This document shows, in pieces, positions 1 to 6,741 of a stretch of 19,272 nt of DNA. The position numbers and the translations under genes are program-made. The notes under the pieces were generated by a model. The model worked only from the letters and a program-made list of their open reading frames with translations, had not been told where the DNA came from and ran no database searches. Positions within the stretch are counted from its first letter, which is position 1; each line of letters starts with the position of its first letter. The stretch spans positions 1 to 19,272 of the forward strand of contig BNYG01000036.1 of assembly GCA_026000155.1 (NCBI GenBank). Direction: 5' to 3'. This DNA comes from Bacteroidia bacterium. Lineage in GTDB: Bacteria > Bacteroidota > Bacteroidia > Bacteroidales > Azobacteroidaceae.

Positions 1-277
1 GTCTCTATCTGTTGTGGGCGCAGGAAATTTGAGGGGAACTGACACTAGTACGAGAGGACCGTGTTGGACAGACCGCTGGTCGACCGGTTGTTCCGCCAGG
101 AGCATCGCCGGGTAGCTAAGTCTGGGATAGGATAAGTGCTGAAAGCATCTAAGTACGAAGCCGGCCTCAAGATAAGATTTCCATAGAAGGTCGTCGAAGA
201 CTACGACGTAGATAGGCTGCAGGTGTAAAGGTGGCAACATCTTAGCCGAGCAGTACTAATGACCTGAATACTTGTCT
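1..277 (+). rRNA. rrl: 23S ribosomal RNA, 3' end (partial)
   Basis: The 3' part of a large-subunit rRNA. The sarcin-ricin loop core AGTACGAGAGGACC is at about 46-59, and the conserved end helix text GCCGAGCAGTACTAATGACC is at about 245-264. The gene starts left of the window; the 3' end is placed at about 277 by resemblance to other Bacteroidota and is uncertain by some 10 nt. It is followed by a 5S gene, as in a normal rrn operon. Confidence 0.95.
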
Positions 278-285
278 TTCAAAAG

Positions 286-448
286 AGAAATTAACAATTG
301 ACAATTGAGAATTGACAATTAAAAGTTGATTGGAGTTGTTAATTCTTACTCTATTACGTTCTTGTTTTACCTTTATGTTTATTCAATTGAGAATTAACAA
401 TTGAGAATTAAAATAATTGTCAATTGTCAATTGTCCATTATCAATTAA
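286..448. repeat. AATTGA-type short repeats in the 23S-5S spacer
   Basis: The spacer between 23S and 5S is built from variants of a 7-8-nt unit (CAATTGA, GAATTGA, TTAACAATTGA). They run in one sense at about 290-322 and 383-412 and in the opposite sense (AATTGTCAATTGTC) at about 415-447. The two senses could pair across the spacer, bringing the 23S end near the 5S start. No tRNA is present. The pattern looks like a low-complexity repeat family rather than coding DNA. Confidence 0.7.
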
Positions 449-454
449 AGTCAT

Positions 455-563
<109 letters not shown>

Positions 564-571
564 TTTTTTGA

Positions 572-612
572 AAACCTGTTAAGTCTTAAAGACCTAACAG
601 GTTTGCTTTTTT
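572..612 (+). terminator. Rho-independent terminator of the rRNA operon
   Basis: AAACCTGTTA at 572-581 pairs with TAACAGGTTT at 595-604, with further pairing inside the loop, and a T-rich run follows at 606-612. It sits 9 nt after the 5S gene. Confidence 0.9.
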
Positions 613-624
613 AAAATACTTTAA

Positions 625-843
625 AATAAAATTATACGAAAAATAATTTACTGTGTCACAAGTTGTAAGATTATCATTGAATTTAAGACTCGTTATGAAT
701 ACATCAAGCATCCGGGCACAGGAAAATTTATCAAACAAAAAATCAATGATACGGTAGAATATGAATGTTGCGATTACGAAACAACCTGTCAATACCAAAT
801 TGAATTGAAAGAGGCTTGGCAAAAGTATTTAGATGAACAATAA
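625..843 (+). pseudogene. start-less ORF, probable 3' remnant of a gene
   Basis: An open frame runs from the stop at 622-624 to TAA at 841-843 without an in-frame ATG, GTG or TTG. The last 58 or so residues look protein-like (KIIIEFKTRYEYIKHPGTG, then an acidic Cys-rich stretch VEYECCDYETTCQYQ and a C-terminal helix ending KYLDEQ), whereas 625-660 reads as noise. I do not recognise the family. The most likely reading is the C-terminal end of a gene whose 5' part was lost when its left side became joined to the rRNA operon. Start at a rare codon such as ATT or ATA cannot be excluded. It ends 13 nt before the next gene, so the two once may have formed an operon. Confidence 0.4.
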
Positions 844-856
844 ATATTAAAATATC

Positions 857-1288
857 ATGGACACAAAAACACGTATTTCCCCGCGTTGGATTAACGCCTT
901 ATCCGAAAATGAAATCTTTGTCTTTGGCAGTAATCTTGCCGGTCATCATGGTGGCGGAGCCGCACAGTTGGCAATGAATTGGGGCGCCATTTGGGGGCAG
1001 GGTGTCGGTTTGCAAGGACAAACTTACGCTATCCCAACCATGTTTGACAGTGTGGATGAAATCAAACCCTACGTAGATGAATTTCTGAATTTTGCAAAAA
1101 CACATCCGGAATTAAAATTCCTGGTTACCGAAATCGGTTGCGGCATTGCGGGATGGACGATGGAAGAAATTGCACCGCTGTTTAATCTTGCAATCAGTGA
1201 AAATATAGAGAATGTGTATTTGCCGGAAAATTTTTTGAAAGCAATTCAGTCTAAATCAAAAGATAAAAACATTTTATCTACTTGTTAA
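857..1288 (+). CDS. A1S_2505-like protein (macro-domain-like fold suspected)
   Basis: A 143-residue soluble protein without a signal peptide or membrane segment. Residues 20-40 contain the motif FVFGSNLAGHHGGGAA, followed by GxxWGQGVGLQGQTYAIPT at about 45-63 and LVTEIGCGIAGWTMEEIAPLF at about 92-112. This order matches the small phage-associated family named A1S_2505 that is common in Bacteroidota. The glycine-rich loop and the late IGCGxAG segment resemble the ligand loops of macro domains, which bind ADP-ribose-type nucleotides; that link is inferred from the motifs only. The ATG at 857 is the only start giving the full motif set and lies 13 nt after the preceding remnant. Substrate and role are unknown. 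Confidence 0.7.
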   Translation: MDTKTRISPRWINALSENEIFVFGSNLAGHHGGGAAQLAMNWGAIWGQGVGLQGQTYAIPTMFDSVDEIKPYVDEFLNFAKTHPELKFLVTEIGCGIAGWTMEEIAPLFNLAISENIENVYLPENFLKAIQSKSKDKNILSTC

Positions 1289-1309
1289 TCCAAATTTTTA
1301 CTAATTTTG
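1282..1309 (+). promoter_or_regulatory. Bacteroidota-type promoter of the coiled-coil gene
   Basis: TAATTTTG at 1302-1309 fits the -7 consensus TAnnTTTG. A TTG at 1282-1284 could serve as the -33 element, although the 17-nt spacing is short. It lies 24 nt upstream of the ATG at 1334. Confidence 0.5.
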
Positions 1310-1333
1310 TAATTCATCTAAAAATAAAAGAAT

Positions 1334-2350
1334 ATGGAAACACCGGTATCAGAAAAAAGCACAAAAGCAGAAATATTGAAGGCTTACGAGGCAATGTTGA
1401 AGAATGTTCAGAACGCTAAAGCTGACATTCCCAAACAAGTACAGGACGAAAAACAAAAAAAGGAAACTTTGGAAAAAGTGGCGGGCATAACCAATGATGG
1501 AATCGTGAAAAATATTACCGGTCTCAAAACGAATTTGAGCAATTCGTTGGATGAGATTTTGCAAAGTCTGACGAACGAATTTAAGAAATTGGAAGAGATA
1601 CGCGCCGCTATTGTCTTGGAAAAGAAGTCGCTCGAAGATTTGTATTCTTTGTCGGCCAATACAGATTCTTTGGCTGCTATGTTGCTCGTTCAGAAAGAGA
1701 AAAAAGAAAGTTTTGAGAAAACGATAAAGGAAAAAGAAGATGCTTTCGTTACGGAGATAACCGAGAAAAAAGAACAATGGGAACTTGAAAAAGCGAAACA
1801 GAAAAACGCTGAAAAAGAATATTCCGATGACTTGACTAAACGCAGGAAACGGGAGGAGGAAGAATATTTGTACGACTTGAAAATCAAGCGTCAGAAAGAA
1901 CAGGACGAGTATGATACTCAAAAAATTCAGCTGGAAAAGGAATTGGCTGATAAAAAAGCCAGGTTTGAACAAGAGGTTTCCAACCGGGAATTGGAATTGA
2001 AAAATGCGGAAGCCGAATTGACTGAACTCCGGAAGAATAACGTGGAATTTCCGGCTAAATTGGAAAAGGCGTTGAAAGATAAAGAAACGGAAATCACCAA
2101 ACAACTCCAAACGAAATACGATTTCGACATCAAACTGATGGAAAAGCAAAACGAAGCCGACATCCGTTTGAAAGACCAGATTATCGAATCGCTACAGGAA
2201 AAAATCAAAGAACAACAAGCTCAATTGAAGGAATATACGGATAAAGCCAATCGCGCCGAAGCCAACGTCAAAGATATTGCGGTGAAAGCGATTGAAAATT
2301 CTTCAAAAGTGCGTATGGTTACTGCGAAATCGGAAAAGGAAGATAATTAA
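1334..2350 (+). CDS. long coiled-coil protein of unknown function
   Basis: 338 residues, very rich in Glu, Lys and Gln. Heptad-like patterning is nearly continuous from residue 15 to 325, with strings such as KKETLEKV, EKEDAFVTEI, KRRKREEEEYLYDLKIKR and LEKALKDKETEITKQ. No enzyme motif, signal peptide or membrane segment is visible, so a cytoplasmic structural or scaffold role is likely. I do not recognise a named family. It has its own promoter-like box upstream. Its stop at 2348-2350 is about 84 nt from the convergent terminator at 2434-2468, which belongs to the displaced tracrRNA tail on the other strand. The gene is therefore the left chromosomal neighbour of the CRISPR locus before the mobile element entered. 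Confidence 0.75.
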   Translation: METPVSEKSTKAEILKAYEAMLKNVQNAKADIPKQVQDEKQKKETLEKVAGITNDGIVKNITGLKTNLSNSLDEILQSLTNEFKKLEEIRAAIVLEKKSLEDLYSLSANTDSLAAMLLVQKEKKESFEKTIKEKEDAFVTEITEKKEQWELEKAKQKNAEKEYSDDLTKRRKREEEEYLYDLKIKRQKEQDEYDTQKIQLEKELADKKARFEQEVSNRELELKNAEAELTELRKNNVEFPAKLEKALKDKETEITKQLQTKYDFDIKLMEKQNEADIRLKDQIIESLQEKIKEQQAQLKEYTDKANRAEANVKDIAVKAIENSSKVRMVTAKSEKEDN

Positions 2351-2433
2351 CCTCTTATTTATTTTTTGTTCCTAAGGGTACCTTTGTATATAAGAGTGAT
2401 TTGCAACCACCAATCGGATTTTCCATTTGAGCC

Positions 2434-2492
2434 AAAAAAAAGAAAGCGAGGATTTGCATCCCCGCTTTTAATGTTTTCACAACGGAATAATC
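2434..2492 (-). ncRNA. displaced original 3' end of the tracrRNA with its terminator
   Basis: Read on the minus strand, 2492-2460 is identical to the nexus and tail of the tracrRNA at 9327-9295. It continues into a hairpin, AAAGCGGGG (2468-2460) pairing with CCTCGCTTT (2451-2443) with loop ATGCAAAT, and then the T-rich run CTTTCTTTTTTTT (about 2446-2434). No promoter or anti-repeat is attached here. It is best explained as the original tracrRNA 3' end, cut off when the element integrated. It has a better U-tract than the copy now used at 9280-9303. Confidence 0.8.
2460..2492. repeat. left attachment repeat (33 bp)
   Basis: Begins CCCCGCTTTTAATG and ends GGAATAATC; identical to 9295-9327. Just left of it the stem arm AAAGCGAGG (2443-2451) also matches 9280-9288. 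Only the hairpin loop differs between the ends (8 nt here, 6 nt on the right). The crossover therefore lies in the 33-bp core. Confidence 0.9.
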
Positions 2493-2612
2493 ATGCCGAT
2501 TTTTGAAAGAAAATAACAAGCTAAAAAAAGCACAATAAAAGTAAGATATAACCACATATACAGCATATTTTTAGTAATTGAAATTATGCTTTTGTTTTCT
2601 GTTATCATTCTG

Positions 2613-2647
2613 TTTTTATGTTATTTTTTGTCCCCAGTTTATCCCTT
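2613..2647 (+). repeat. element-end repeat, left copy (possible integrase arm site)
   Basis: About 35 bp containing TTTTTATG, then TTTTGTCCCC, then TTATCCCTT. A close copy lies at 9192-9224 near the other end of the element, in the same orientation (TTTTTATG, TTTTGTCCCC, TTGTCCCTT). A pair of similar sites close to both att cores suggests arm-type binding sites for the integrase or for an accessory factor; this is inference. Confidence 0.5.
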
Positions 2648-2663
2648 ATTCAAAATGATGTTG

Positions 2664-2671
2664 TATCTTTG
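2664..2671 (+). promoter_or_regulatory. -7 box of the integrase promoter
   Basis: TATCTTTG matches TAnnTTTG exactly and lies 28 nt before the integrase ATG. No clear TTG is found at the -33 position, which may mean that the promoter needs help or is weak. Confidence 0.6.
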
Positions 2672-2699
2672 CATCGGGTAACAATAAAATTTCTACAAT

Positions 2700-3842
2700 A
2701 TGGGTAACATTAAGAAGCATCCAAAAGTAAAGGAACCGGTAAGAATACGCTTTAAGGACATGAAAAATGGCAATAAATCCATTTTTTTAGATACCTATTT
2801 GAATGGGACACGGCAAAAGGACTATTTGAAGCTCTATCTTATTCCAGAAAAAACGCCATTGGATAAAGAACAAAACCGCCAAACGCTTGAAATTGTAAAA
2901 ACAATCCAAAGCCAACGGATAGTAGATTTGCAAAAAGCGGAACATGGACTAAGCAATACAAGTAACAAAAAACAAAAAATGTTGCTTGTAGATTATATCC
3001 AGCACGTAGCAGGCAGCAAAAACCCACAAACAAAAAGAAGTTACGATACCTTGGTTTTATTTGTACAGGACTTTGCCCCCAATACCACCATTAAACAAGC
3101 GGATAAAAAATTTTGTTTGGATTTTATCGACTACCTAAAAAATACCGCCGGAATAAAAACCGCCCAATTATCAGCAAACACACAGGTTTGTTATTTGAGA
3201 AAATTAAAGGTAGTATTCAAAAGAGCGGTTGAAGATGAGATTATACCCAAAAACCCACTTGACACTATCAATAAGGAATTAAAACCAAAAAATACCTCAA
3301 CGGAAATCCCCTTTTTGACAATAGATGAGGTTAAAACATTGATAGGCACAAAAACGCCTTTTGATGAGATTAAAACCGCTTATTTATTCAGTTGCTACAC
3401 CGGATTAAGATTTTCAGATGTAAAGGGCTTAACATGGGAGCGTATCCGGGAAGTCAATAATGAAACGATGTTGATATACATACAGCAAAAGACTAAAAAG
3501 CAGGAATATTTACCGTTGGCAAAACCCGCCCTTGACTTGTTAGCAGGCAGAAAGCGGACAAAAGACAATGATTTGATATTTGATTTGCCCCTAAATAACA
3601 AAGCAAATGAGAGATTGAAACGTATTGTAGCGGAGGCTGGTATTGATGACAAAAAGGTAACGTTCCATACCGCCCGACATACCGCAGCCACAATGTTGTT
3701 AAGTTTGGGCGTTCCTATTGAAGTGGTAAGTAAGATATTGGGACACGCTGATATTAGAACGACACAAATTTATGCAAAGGTATTAGCCGAACAAGTAAAA
3801 ACAGGTATTCACAAGTTGGATAATCTTTTTGATAATCACTAA
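2700..3842 (+). CDS. int: tyrosine recombinase / integrase
   Basis: 380 residues, a normal length for Bacteroidota phage-type integrases. An N-terminal arm-binding-like region (about 1-85) precedes a SAM-like core-binding domain (about 92-195), and the catalytic domain follows. The catalytic set is visible: Arg237 in TGLRFSDV, a beta-hairpin Lys in the TKKQEYLPL region, His323 and Arg326 in HTARHT, His349 in LGHADIRTT, and the nucleophile Tyr358 in TTQIYAKV. It catalyses site-specific strand exchange between the element and the chromosome. The core site is expected to be the 33-bp repeat, whose left copy is 208 bp upstream. It is the first gene of the left operon, with a TAnnTTTG box before it. 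Confidence 0.95.
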   Translation: MGNIKKHPKVKEPVRIRFKDMKNGNKSIFLDTYLNGTRQKDYLKLYLIPEKTPLDKEQNRQTLEIVKTIQSQRIVDLQKAEHGLSNTSNKKQKMLLVDYIQHVAGSKNPQTKRSYDTLVLFVQDFAPNTTIKQADKKFCLDFIDYLKNTAGIKTAQLSANTQVCYLRKLKVVFKRAVEDEIIPKNPLDTINKELKPKNTSTEIPFLTIDEVKTLIGTKTPFDEIKTAYLFSCYTGLRFSDVKGLTWERIREVNNETMLIYIQQKTKKQEYLPLAKPALDLLAGRKRTKDNDLIFDLPLNNKANERLKRIVAEAGIDDKKVTFHTARHTAATMLLSLGVPIEVVSKILGHADIRTTQIYAKVLAEQVKTGIHKLDNLFDNH

Positions 3843-3853
3843 AATTTTGAGTT

Positions 3854-4111
3854 ATGGAAAACAGAAAAATAGAACGATTTGATATTGATGCGATCGCATC
3901 AATGACACAACTAAATGAATTTATAGCATCTATTAAGGCATTAGAGGATGTATGTGCAAATGTAACTGTAAATCTGCAAATTAACATTGTAGAGCATAAC
4001 GGTGGAATTGTAGGAATATCGGGAAACTATAACAGAATAAATAACGTTATCAACCAAAATAATGTAGAAGGCAATAATATCGTCGGACATGATTTTGTAG
4101 TAAATTATTAA
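3854..4111 (+). CDS. small hypothetical protein, Asn/Gly/Ile-rich C-terminus
   Basis: 85 residues, 11 nt after the integrase stop. The N-terminal half is probably helical (FIASIKALEDVCANV). The C-terminal half (about 45-85) alternates Ile, Val, Asn and Gly in a way that recalls the turns of a short beta-solenoid (GGIVGISGNYNRINNVINQN). No cysteine pair, signal peptide or membrane segment. I do not recognise the family. Its place directly behind int makes it a cargo or regulatory gene of the element. Confidence 0.6.
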   Translation: MENRKIERFDIDAIASMTQLNEFIASIKALEDVCANVTVNLQINIVEHNGGIVGISGNYNRINNVINQNNVEGNNIVGHDFVVNY

Positions 4112-4122
4112 TTAACAACGAT

Positions 4123-4386
4123 ATGGGAAATATACTAAATTTGAAATGTGGAAAGTGTGGCAATGAATGGCTGCACTATGAGGGATCGGGTTTTGATTCC
4201 ACTTATTACTATTGTGATAAGTGTGGAAAAGAAAAAACAACAAATGTAGGTGTGTCGGTTGCCGATGAGAGTTTGCAATGTGAATGTGGAGGTACTTTCC
4301 GGATCGACAACCCGGATATTATTTGCCCGGTGTGCCAAAGCAAGGATGTGGATAATGATAAAAATACAACAATGCTATGGGACTGA
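4123..4386 (+). CDS. double zinc-ribbon small protein
   Basis: 87 residues with four cysteine pairs: Cys9-x2-Cys12, Cys31-x2-Cys34, Cys53-x-Cys55 and Cys68-x2-Cys71. This makes two four-Cys zinc ribbons in tandem. Such ribbons commonly bind nucleic acid or protein; the partner is not evident. It starts 11 nt after the preceding gene and its last codons overlap the start of the next one, so it is part of the same left operon. No closer family is recognised. Confidence 0.65.
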   Translation: MGNILNLKCGKCGNEWLHYEGSGFDSTYYYCDKCGKEKTTNVGVSVADESLQCECGGTFRIDNPDIICPVCQSKDVDNDKNTTMLWD

Positions 4387-4601
4387 TAACAATGCAATTA
4401 GACGAATTTAAGAAAATGCTAAGCGACCACCTAAATAGTGATGAGTTCACAGAGCGGATAAATCAAACTATTGATGAGGTCTATAATAGCCCAGCATACA
4501 AAGCCCAGAAAGCAAAAGATGAGGCTAATTTAAAAGCAAATTGTCAATTCCAACGGTATTTAGGGGCGATAGAGTTTCAACGAGAAAACAGGATAATATG
4601 A
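4377..4601 (+). CDS. small hypothetical protein
   Basis: 74 residues, mainly charged helix (LDEFKKMLSDHLNSDEF, then KAQKAKDEANLKANCQF). The ATG at 4377 overlaps the zinc-ribbon gene by 10 nt; a second ATG at 4392 is an alternative start. The stop TGA (4599-4601) overlaps the next start as ATGA, indicating translational coupling. No family recognised. Confidence 0.5.
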   Translation: MGLITMQLDEFKKMLSDHLNSDEFTERINQTIDEVYNSPAYKAQKAKDEANLKANCQFQRYLGAIEFQRENRII

Positions 4602-4924
4602 AAACAGATTGGAATAGTGAGGGGTTTTTATCCGGCATAACGGAGGATTATTCAAATTACAGGTGGTACAAAGGGGAAAAGGATAATCCCTATACAAACG
4701 ATAAAAAACGCCCTTTGGCAGCCTCTTTTTGGTACTATGAAAGGGATTTCCATTTCAGTTATTTGGATTCAATAGGCAGCAACCAAACGCTCGCTGATGC
4801 CTATACTGAGTGGAAAGCCGGACTACTCAAAGAACACCTGCCGGGGAACATGGCAAACCCTGCCGGTGATACTACCAACTGGGACAAAGCATTTGAAACA
4901 GGAGGGATATACTATAATTATTAA
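4598..4924 (+). CDS. hypothetical protein, aromatic-rich
   Basis: 108 residues from the ATG at 4598, chosen because it forms an ATGA overlap with the previous stop; a longer start at 4541 would overlap that gene by 61 nt and adds sequence of unlikely composition. The protein is rich in Trp, Tyr and Phe (FWYYERDFHFSYLD) and ends GGIYYNY. No transmembrane segment or signal. No family recognised. It belongs to the left operon of the element. Confidence 0.55.
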   Translation: MKTDWNSEGFLSGITEDYSNYRWYKGEKDNPYTNDKKRPLAASFWYYERDFHFSYLDSIGSNQTLADAYTEWKAGLLKEHLPGNMANPAGDTTNWDKAFETGGIYYNY

Positions 4925-4935
4925 ATGTGATTATT

Positions 4936-5583
4936 ATGTGGGTAAAAGAATTTATTGATAAAATTGCTGATGGTACATTTACAAATAATGATATTATTGA
5001 ATATGCTGATCAGAAAGCAGACAAAATAGGCTTACTTTGGAATCTTTATTTTGCAGATAAGGATGTTATTGAAACTACTGGTAAACCACAGATTACAGAT
5101 GATCGCCAAATAAATAGGATTTCAAACGCTATGGACATAATTAGCTCCAGTTTCAATATTTCAATATGGAATGAATCCAACACAGCAAAGCCTCAACAAC
5201 CGGCACACTTTACCCGACAGTTTACCGCTGATGAGCAAAAAAAACTATTTGATGGATTGACAAACGGCTACTTTTTGCCCCAAGGCACCGATTACAGCCA
5301 CTTTTGTTATGTGTTTGGCGGTACTATTCCAAATGATAGAAAGCCGTTTGAGCCACTTATTTGGCAAAAATCGTTAGGGCTTTTGGCTTATATGATTGAT
5401 ATATTATTTTCAGATACGGACGGTACAAATTTATGGGAAACAACGGCAAAATGTTTTGTTTGGAAAGAAAAAGCCCCCAACAAAAACAGCATGAAAAACA
5501 CGGTAAGTAAATACAGAGAAAATGACGGGTACACAAAAAAGCCAAAAGGGTATGAATATTTAGATAATATTTTGAGAGCCTAA
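4936..5583 (+). CDS. hypothetical protein of Bacteroidota mobile elements
   Basis: 215 residues from the ATG at 4936; a GTG at 4927 would add three residues. Soluble and without recognised catalytic motifs. The middle contains DGLTNGYFLPQGTDYSHFCYVFGG, split here only by wording as positions about 106-129, and the C-terminus has KNTVSKYRENDG and LDNILRA. The style (a central F/Y/G-rich block followed by a helical tail) is common among unnamed proteins carried by Bacteroidota integrative elements, but I cannot name a family. It is the last gene before the terminator at 5606. Confidence 0.6.
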   Translation: MWVKEFIDKIADGTFTNNDIIEYADQKADKIGLLWNLYFADKDVIETTGKPQITDDRQINRISNAMDIISSSFNISIWNESNTAKPQQPAHFTRQFTADEQKKLFDGLTNGYFLPQGTDYSHFCYVFGGTIPNDRKPFEPLIWQKSLGLLAYMIDILFSDTDGTNLWETTAKCFVWKEKAPNKNSMKNTVSKYRENDGYTKKPKGYEYLDNILRA

Positions 5584-5605
5584 AAAACTTACACCGACTT
5601 ACAGT

Positions 5606-5638
5606 AAGGGTTACAGTAACACATTGTAACCCTTTTTT
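5606..5638 (+). terminator. terminator separating the two operons of the element
   Basis: AAGGGTTACA (5606-5615) pairs with TGTAACCCTT (5625-5634), loop 9 nt, followed by TTTT. It closes the integrase operon 23 nt after the last stop. Confidence 0.85.
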
Positions 5639-5653
5639 CTTTCCTACCTATCC

Positions 5654-5661
5654 TATTTTTG
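5654..5661 (+). promoter_or_regulatory. -7 box of the second element operon
   Basis: TATTTTTG fits TAnnTTTG, directly after the terminator and about 110 nt before the first gene of the right operon. The leader between them contains GAGTGCAACC (about 5681) and the inverted form GTTGCACC (about 5724), which might be an operator for the HTH protein encoded next. Confidence 0.5.
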
Positions 5662-5772
5662 CACTTGCAAACCAACAAAGCGAGTGCAACCCTTTGAATG
5701 TTTGCAACGGTACGGAGGCTGGAGTGTTGCACCTACCCGCCAAAGGCTATAACCCATAATCAAATTAGCGTT

Positions 5773-6075
5773 ATGGATGAGGTATTAAGAGCGTTGCAAG
5801 AAATAAAGCAACTGACAATATTAGGGGCAAAACAAGCCCTAACAATGAGCGATGCAAGCCTATTGACAGGATTAAGCAAGTCCCATTTGTACAAACTCGT
5901 TTGCAGAAAGGCAATACCGTACTACAAAAGTGATGGCGGGAAGCTGACCTACTTTGACAAAAACGAAGTAACAGCGTGGCAATTGCAGCACAGAGTAAAA
6001 ACCGCTTCAGAACTTGAAACAGAGGCGGCAAACTACCTTGTAACCGGAAAAGCAGGGAAAGGGGGCAAAAAATGA
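5773..6075 (+). CDS. helix-turn-helix DNA-binding protein, excisionase-like
   Basis: 100 residues from the ATG at 5773 (MDEVLRALQEIKQL). Residues about 24-70 form a MerR/excisionase-type winged HTH: LTMSDASLLTGLSKSHLYKL, then the wing YYKSDGGKLTYFDKNEV and a helix AWQLQHRV. Such proteins (HTH_17 family) act as recombination directionality factors or as repressors in Bacteroidota integrative elements. A longer frame back to 5698 exists but would read through the leader. Its stop overlaps the next start as ATGA. It could direct excision together with Int or regulate its own operon; sequence alone does not decide. Confidence 0.8.
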   Translation: MDEVLRALQEIKQLTILGAKQALTMSDASLLTGLSKSHLYKLVCRKAIPYYKSDGGKLTYFDKNEVTAWQLQHRVKTASELETEAANYLVTGKAGKGGKK

Positions 6076-6611
6076 ATCCTACAATTAATTGCTACCTAAA
6101 ACTGGAGCGTATCCTGAATAAGGACAAAAAAACGGCTCGATACGATTGTACAGCGTGGGCGGGGTATTATCCCCCATTGGAAGCCCTGAAAAATGCCAAG
6201 GGGCAACTGTTTTTCTATTTGATGAGAAGCCGTAACGACAAAAGTACAACCCCGGAACACTATTTGCAAGCATCCAAAGGAAGCATGAATTTAACCGGAT
6301 TGTTTCATTATTGGGAAGATGGCAAATTAAGCGGCTTTTGTTCCGGTTATCCCTCAACAAAAAAGGTATTTGATAACAAGGACAAAACGGAAAACCCTTT
6401 TTATGAGAATCGGAACGATGCTTTTTTATTCATTATCCATTGGGATAAGGACAAAGCGGAAAAGGTGCCGACACCCACAGCAATAGAAATGATTGTACTG
6501 AAAGATGCAAAAGTTTTGATTGATGCCTATCGGAAGCAATTAATGTTAGATGGCTTTGATGAGGAATTGAAACAGCTAAGAGCGCAGGCAAAAGCAATCT
6601 ATGAGTATTGA
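6072..6611 (+). CDS. hypothetical protein of the replication operon
   Basis: 179 residues; its ATG overlaps the previous stop by 4 nt, so the two are translationally coupled. The N-terminal part reads NCYLKLERILNKDKKTARYDCTA and then FFYLMRSRND, with a helical C-terminus (KDAKVLIDAYRKQLM, ELKQLRAQAKAIYEY). No motif that I can assign. The position before a rolling-circle-type Rep suggests a helper in replication or copy control, which is inference from location only. Confidence 0.6.
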   Translation: MNPTINCYLKLERILNKDKKTARYDCTAWAGYYPPLEALKNAKGQLFFYLMRSRNDKSTTPEHYLQASKGSMNLTGLFHYWEDGKLSGFCSGYPSTKKVFDNKDKTENPFYENRNDAFLFIIHWDKDKAEKVPTPTAIEMIVLKDAKVLIDAYRKQLMLDGFDEELKQLRAQAKAIYEY

Positions 6612-6616
6612 ATGTT

Positions 6617-6730
6617 TTCCCAGATATTGGGAATAAAAACACACTTTCGAGTTTACCGCAATCATTCAAAAAATGGAGGTCAAAAGGGATGCTATAATAA
6701 TAACTTGTAAGTATTCCCAAAAACAGGGAA
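6617..6730. repeat. paired TTCCC/GGGAA inverted repeats upstream of rep
   Basis: Two small inverted repeats share the same arms: TTCCCA-N5-TGGGAA at 6617-6633 and TTCCC-N7-GGGAA at 6714-6730. The second ends 3 nt before the rep start. They may be binding sites for the Rep protein (origin or autoregulation), or simple hairpins around a 120-nt leader. Confidence 0.4.
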
Positions 6731-6741
6731 ATTATGTATGA
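6673..6741 (+). CDS. possible 22-residue leader peptide of rep
   Basis: An ATG at 6673, preceded by an A-rich run, opens a 22-codon frame (MEVKRDAIIITCKY...) whose stop at 6739-6741 overlaps the start of rep at 6734. Such an arrangement can couple rep translation to that of a leader. It may equally be chance. Confidence 0.2.
   Translation: MEVKRDAIIITCKYSQKQGNYV

Noticed and set aside
1349..2149. A 266-codon open frame on the minus strand opposite the coiled-coil gene.
   Set aside because: It is rich in Phe, Leu and Gln as expected from the complement of a Lys/Glu-rich gene; no family likeness and no promoter.
2379..2472. A plus-strand small RNA from TACCTTTG at 2379 ending in the hairpin 2443-2468.
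   Set aside because: The -33 box is missing and the T-run belongs to the minus-strand reading; the hairpin is explained as the original tracrRNA terminator.
4541..4597. N-terminal extension of the gene at 4598.
   Set aside because: It overlaps the previous gene in another frame; the ATGA start-stop overlap at 4598 is the natural start.
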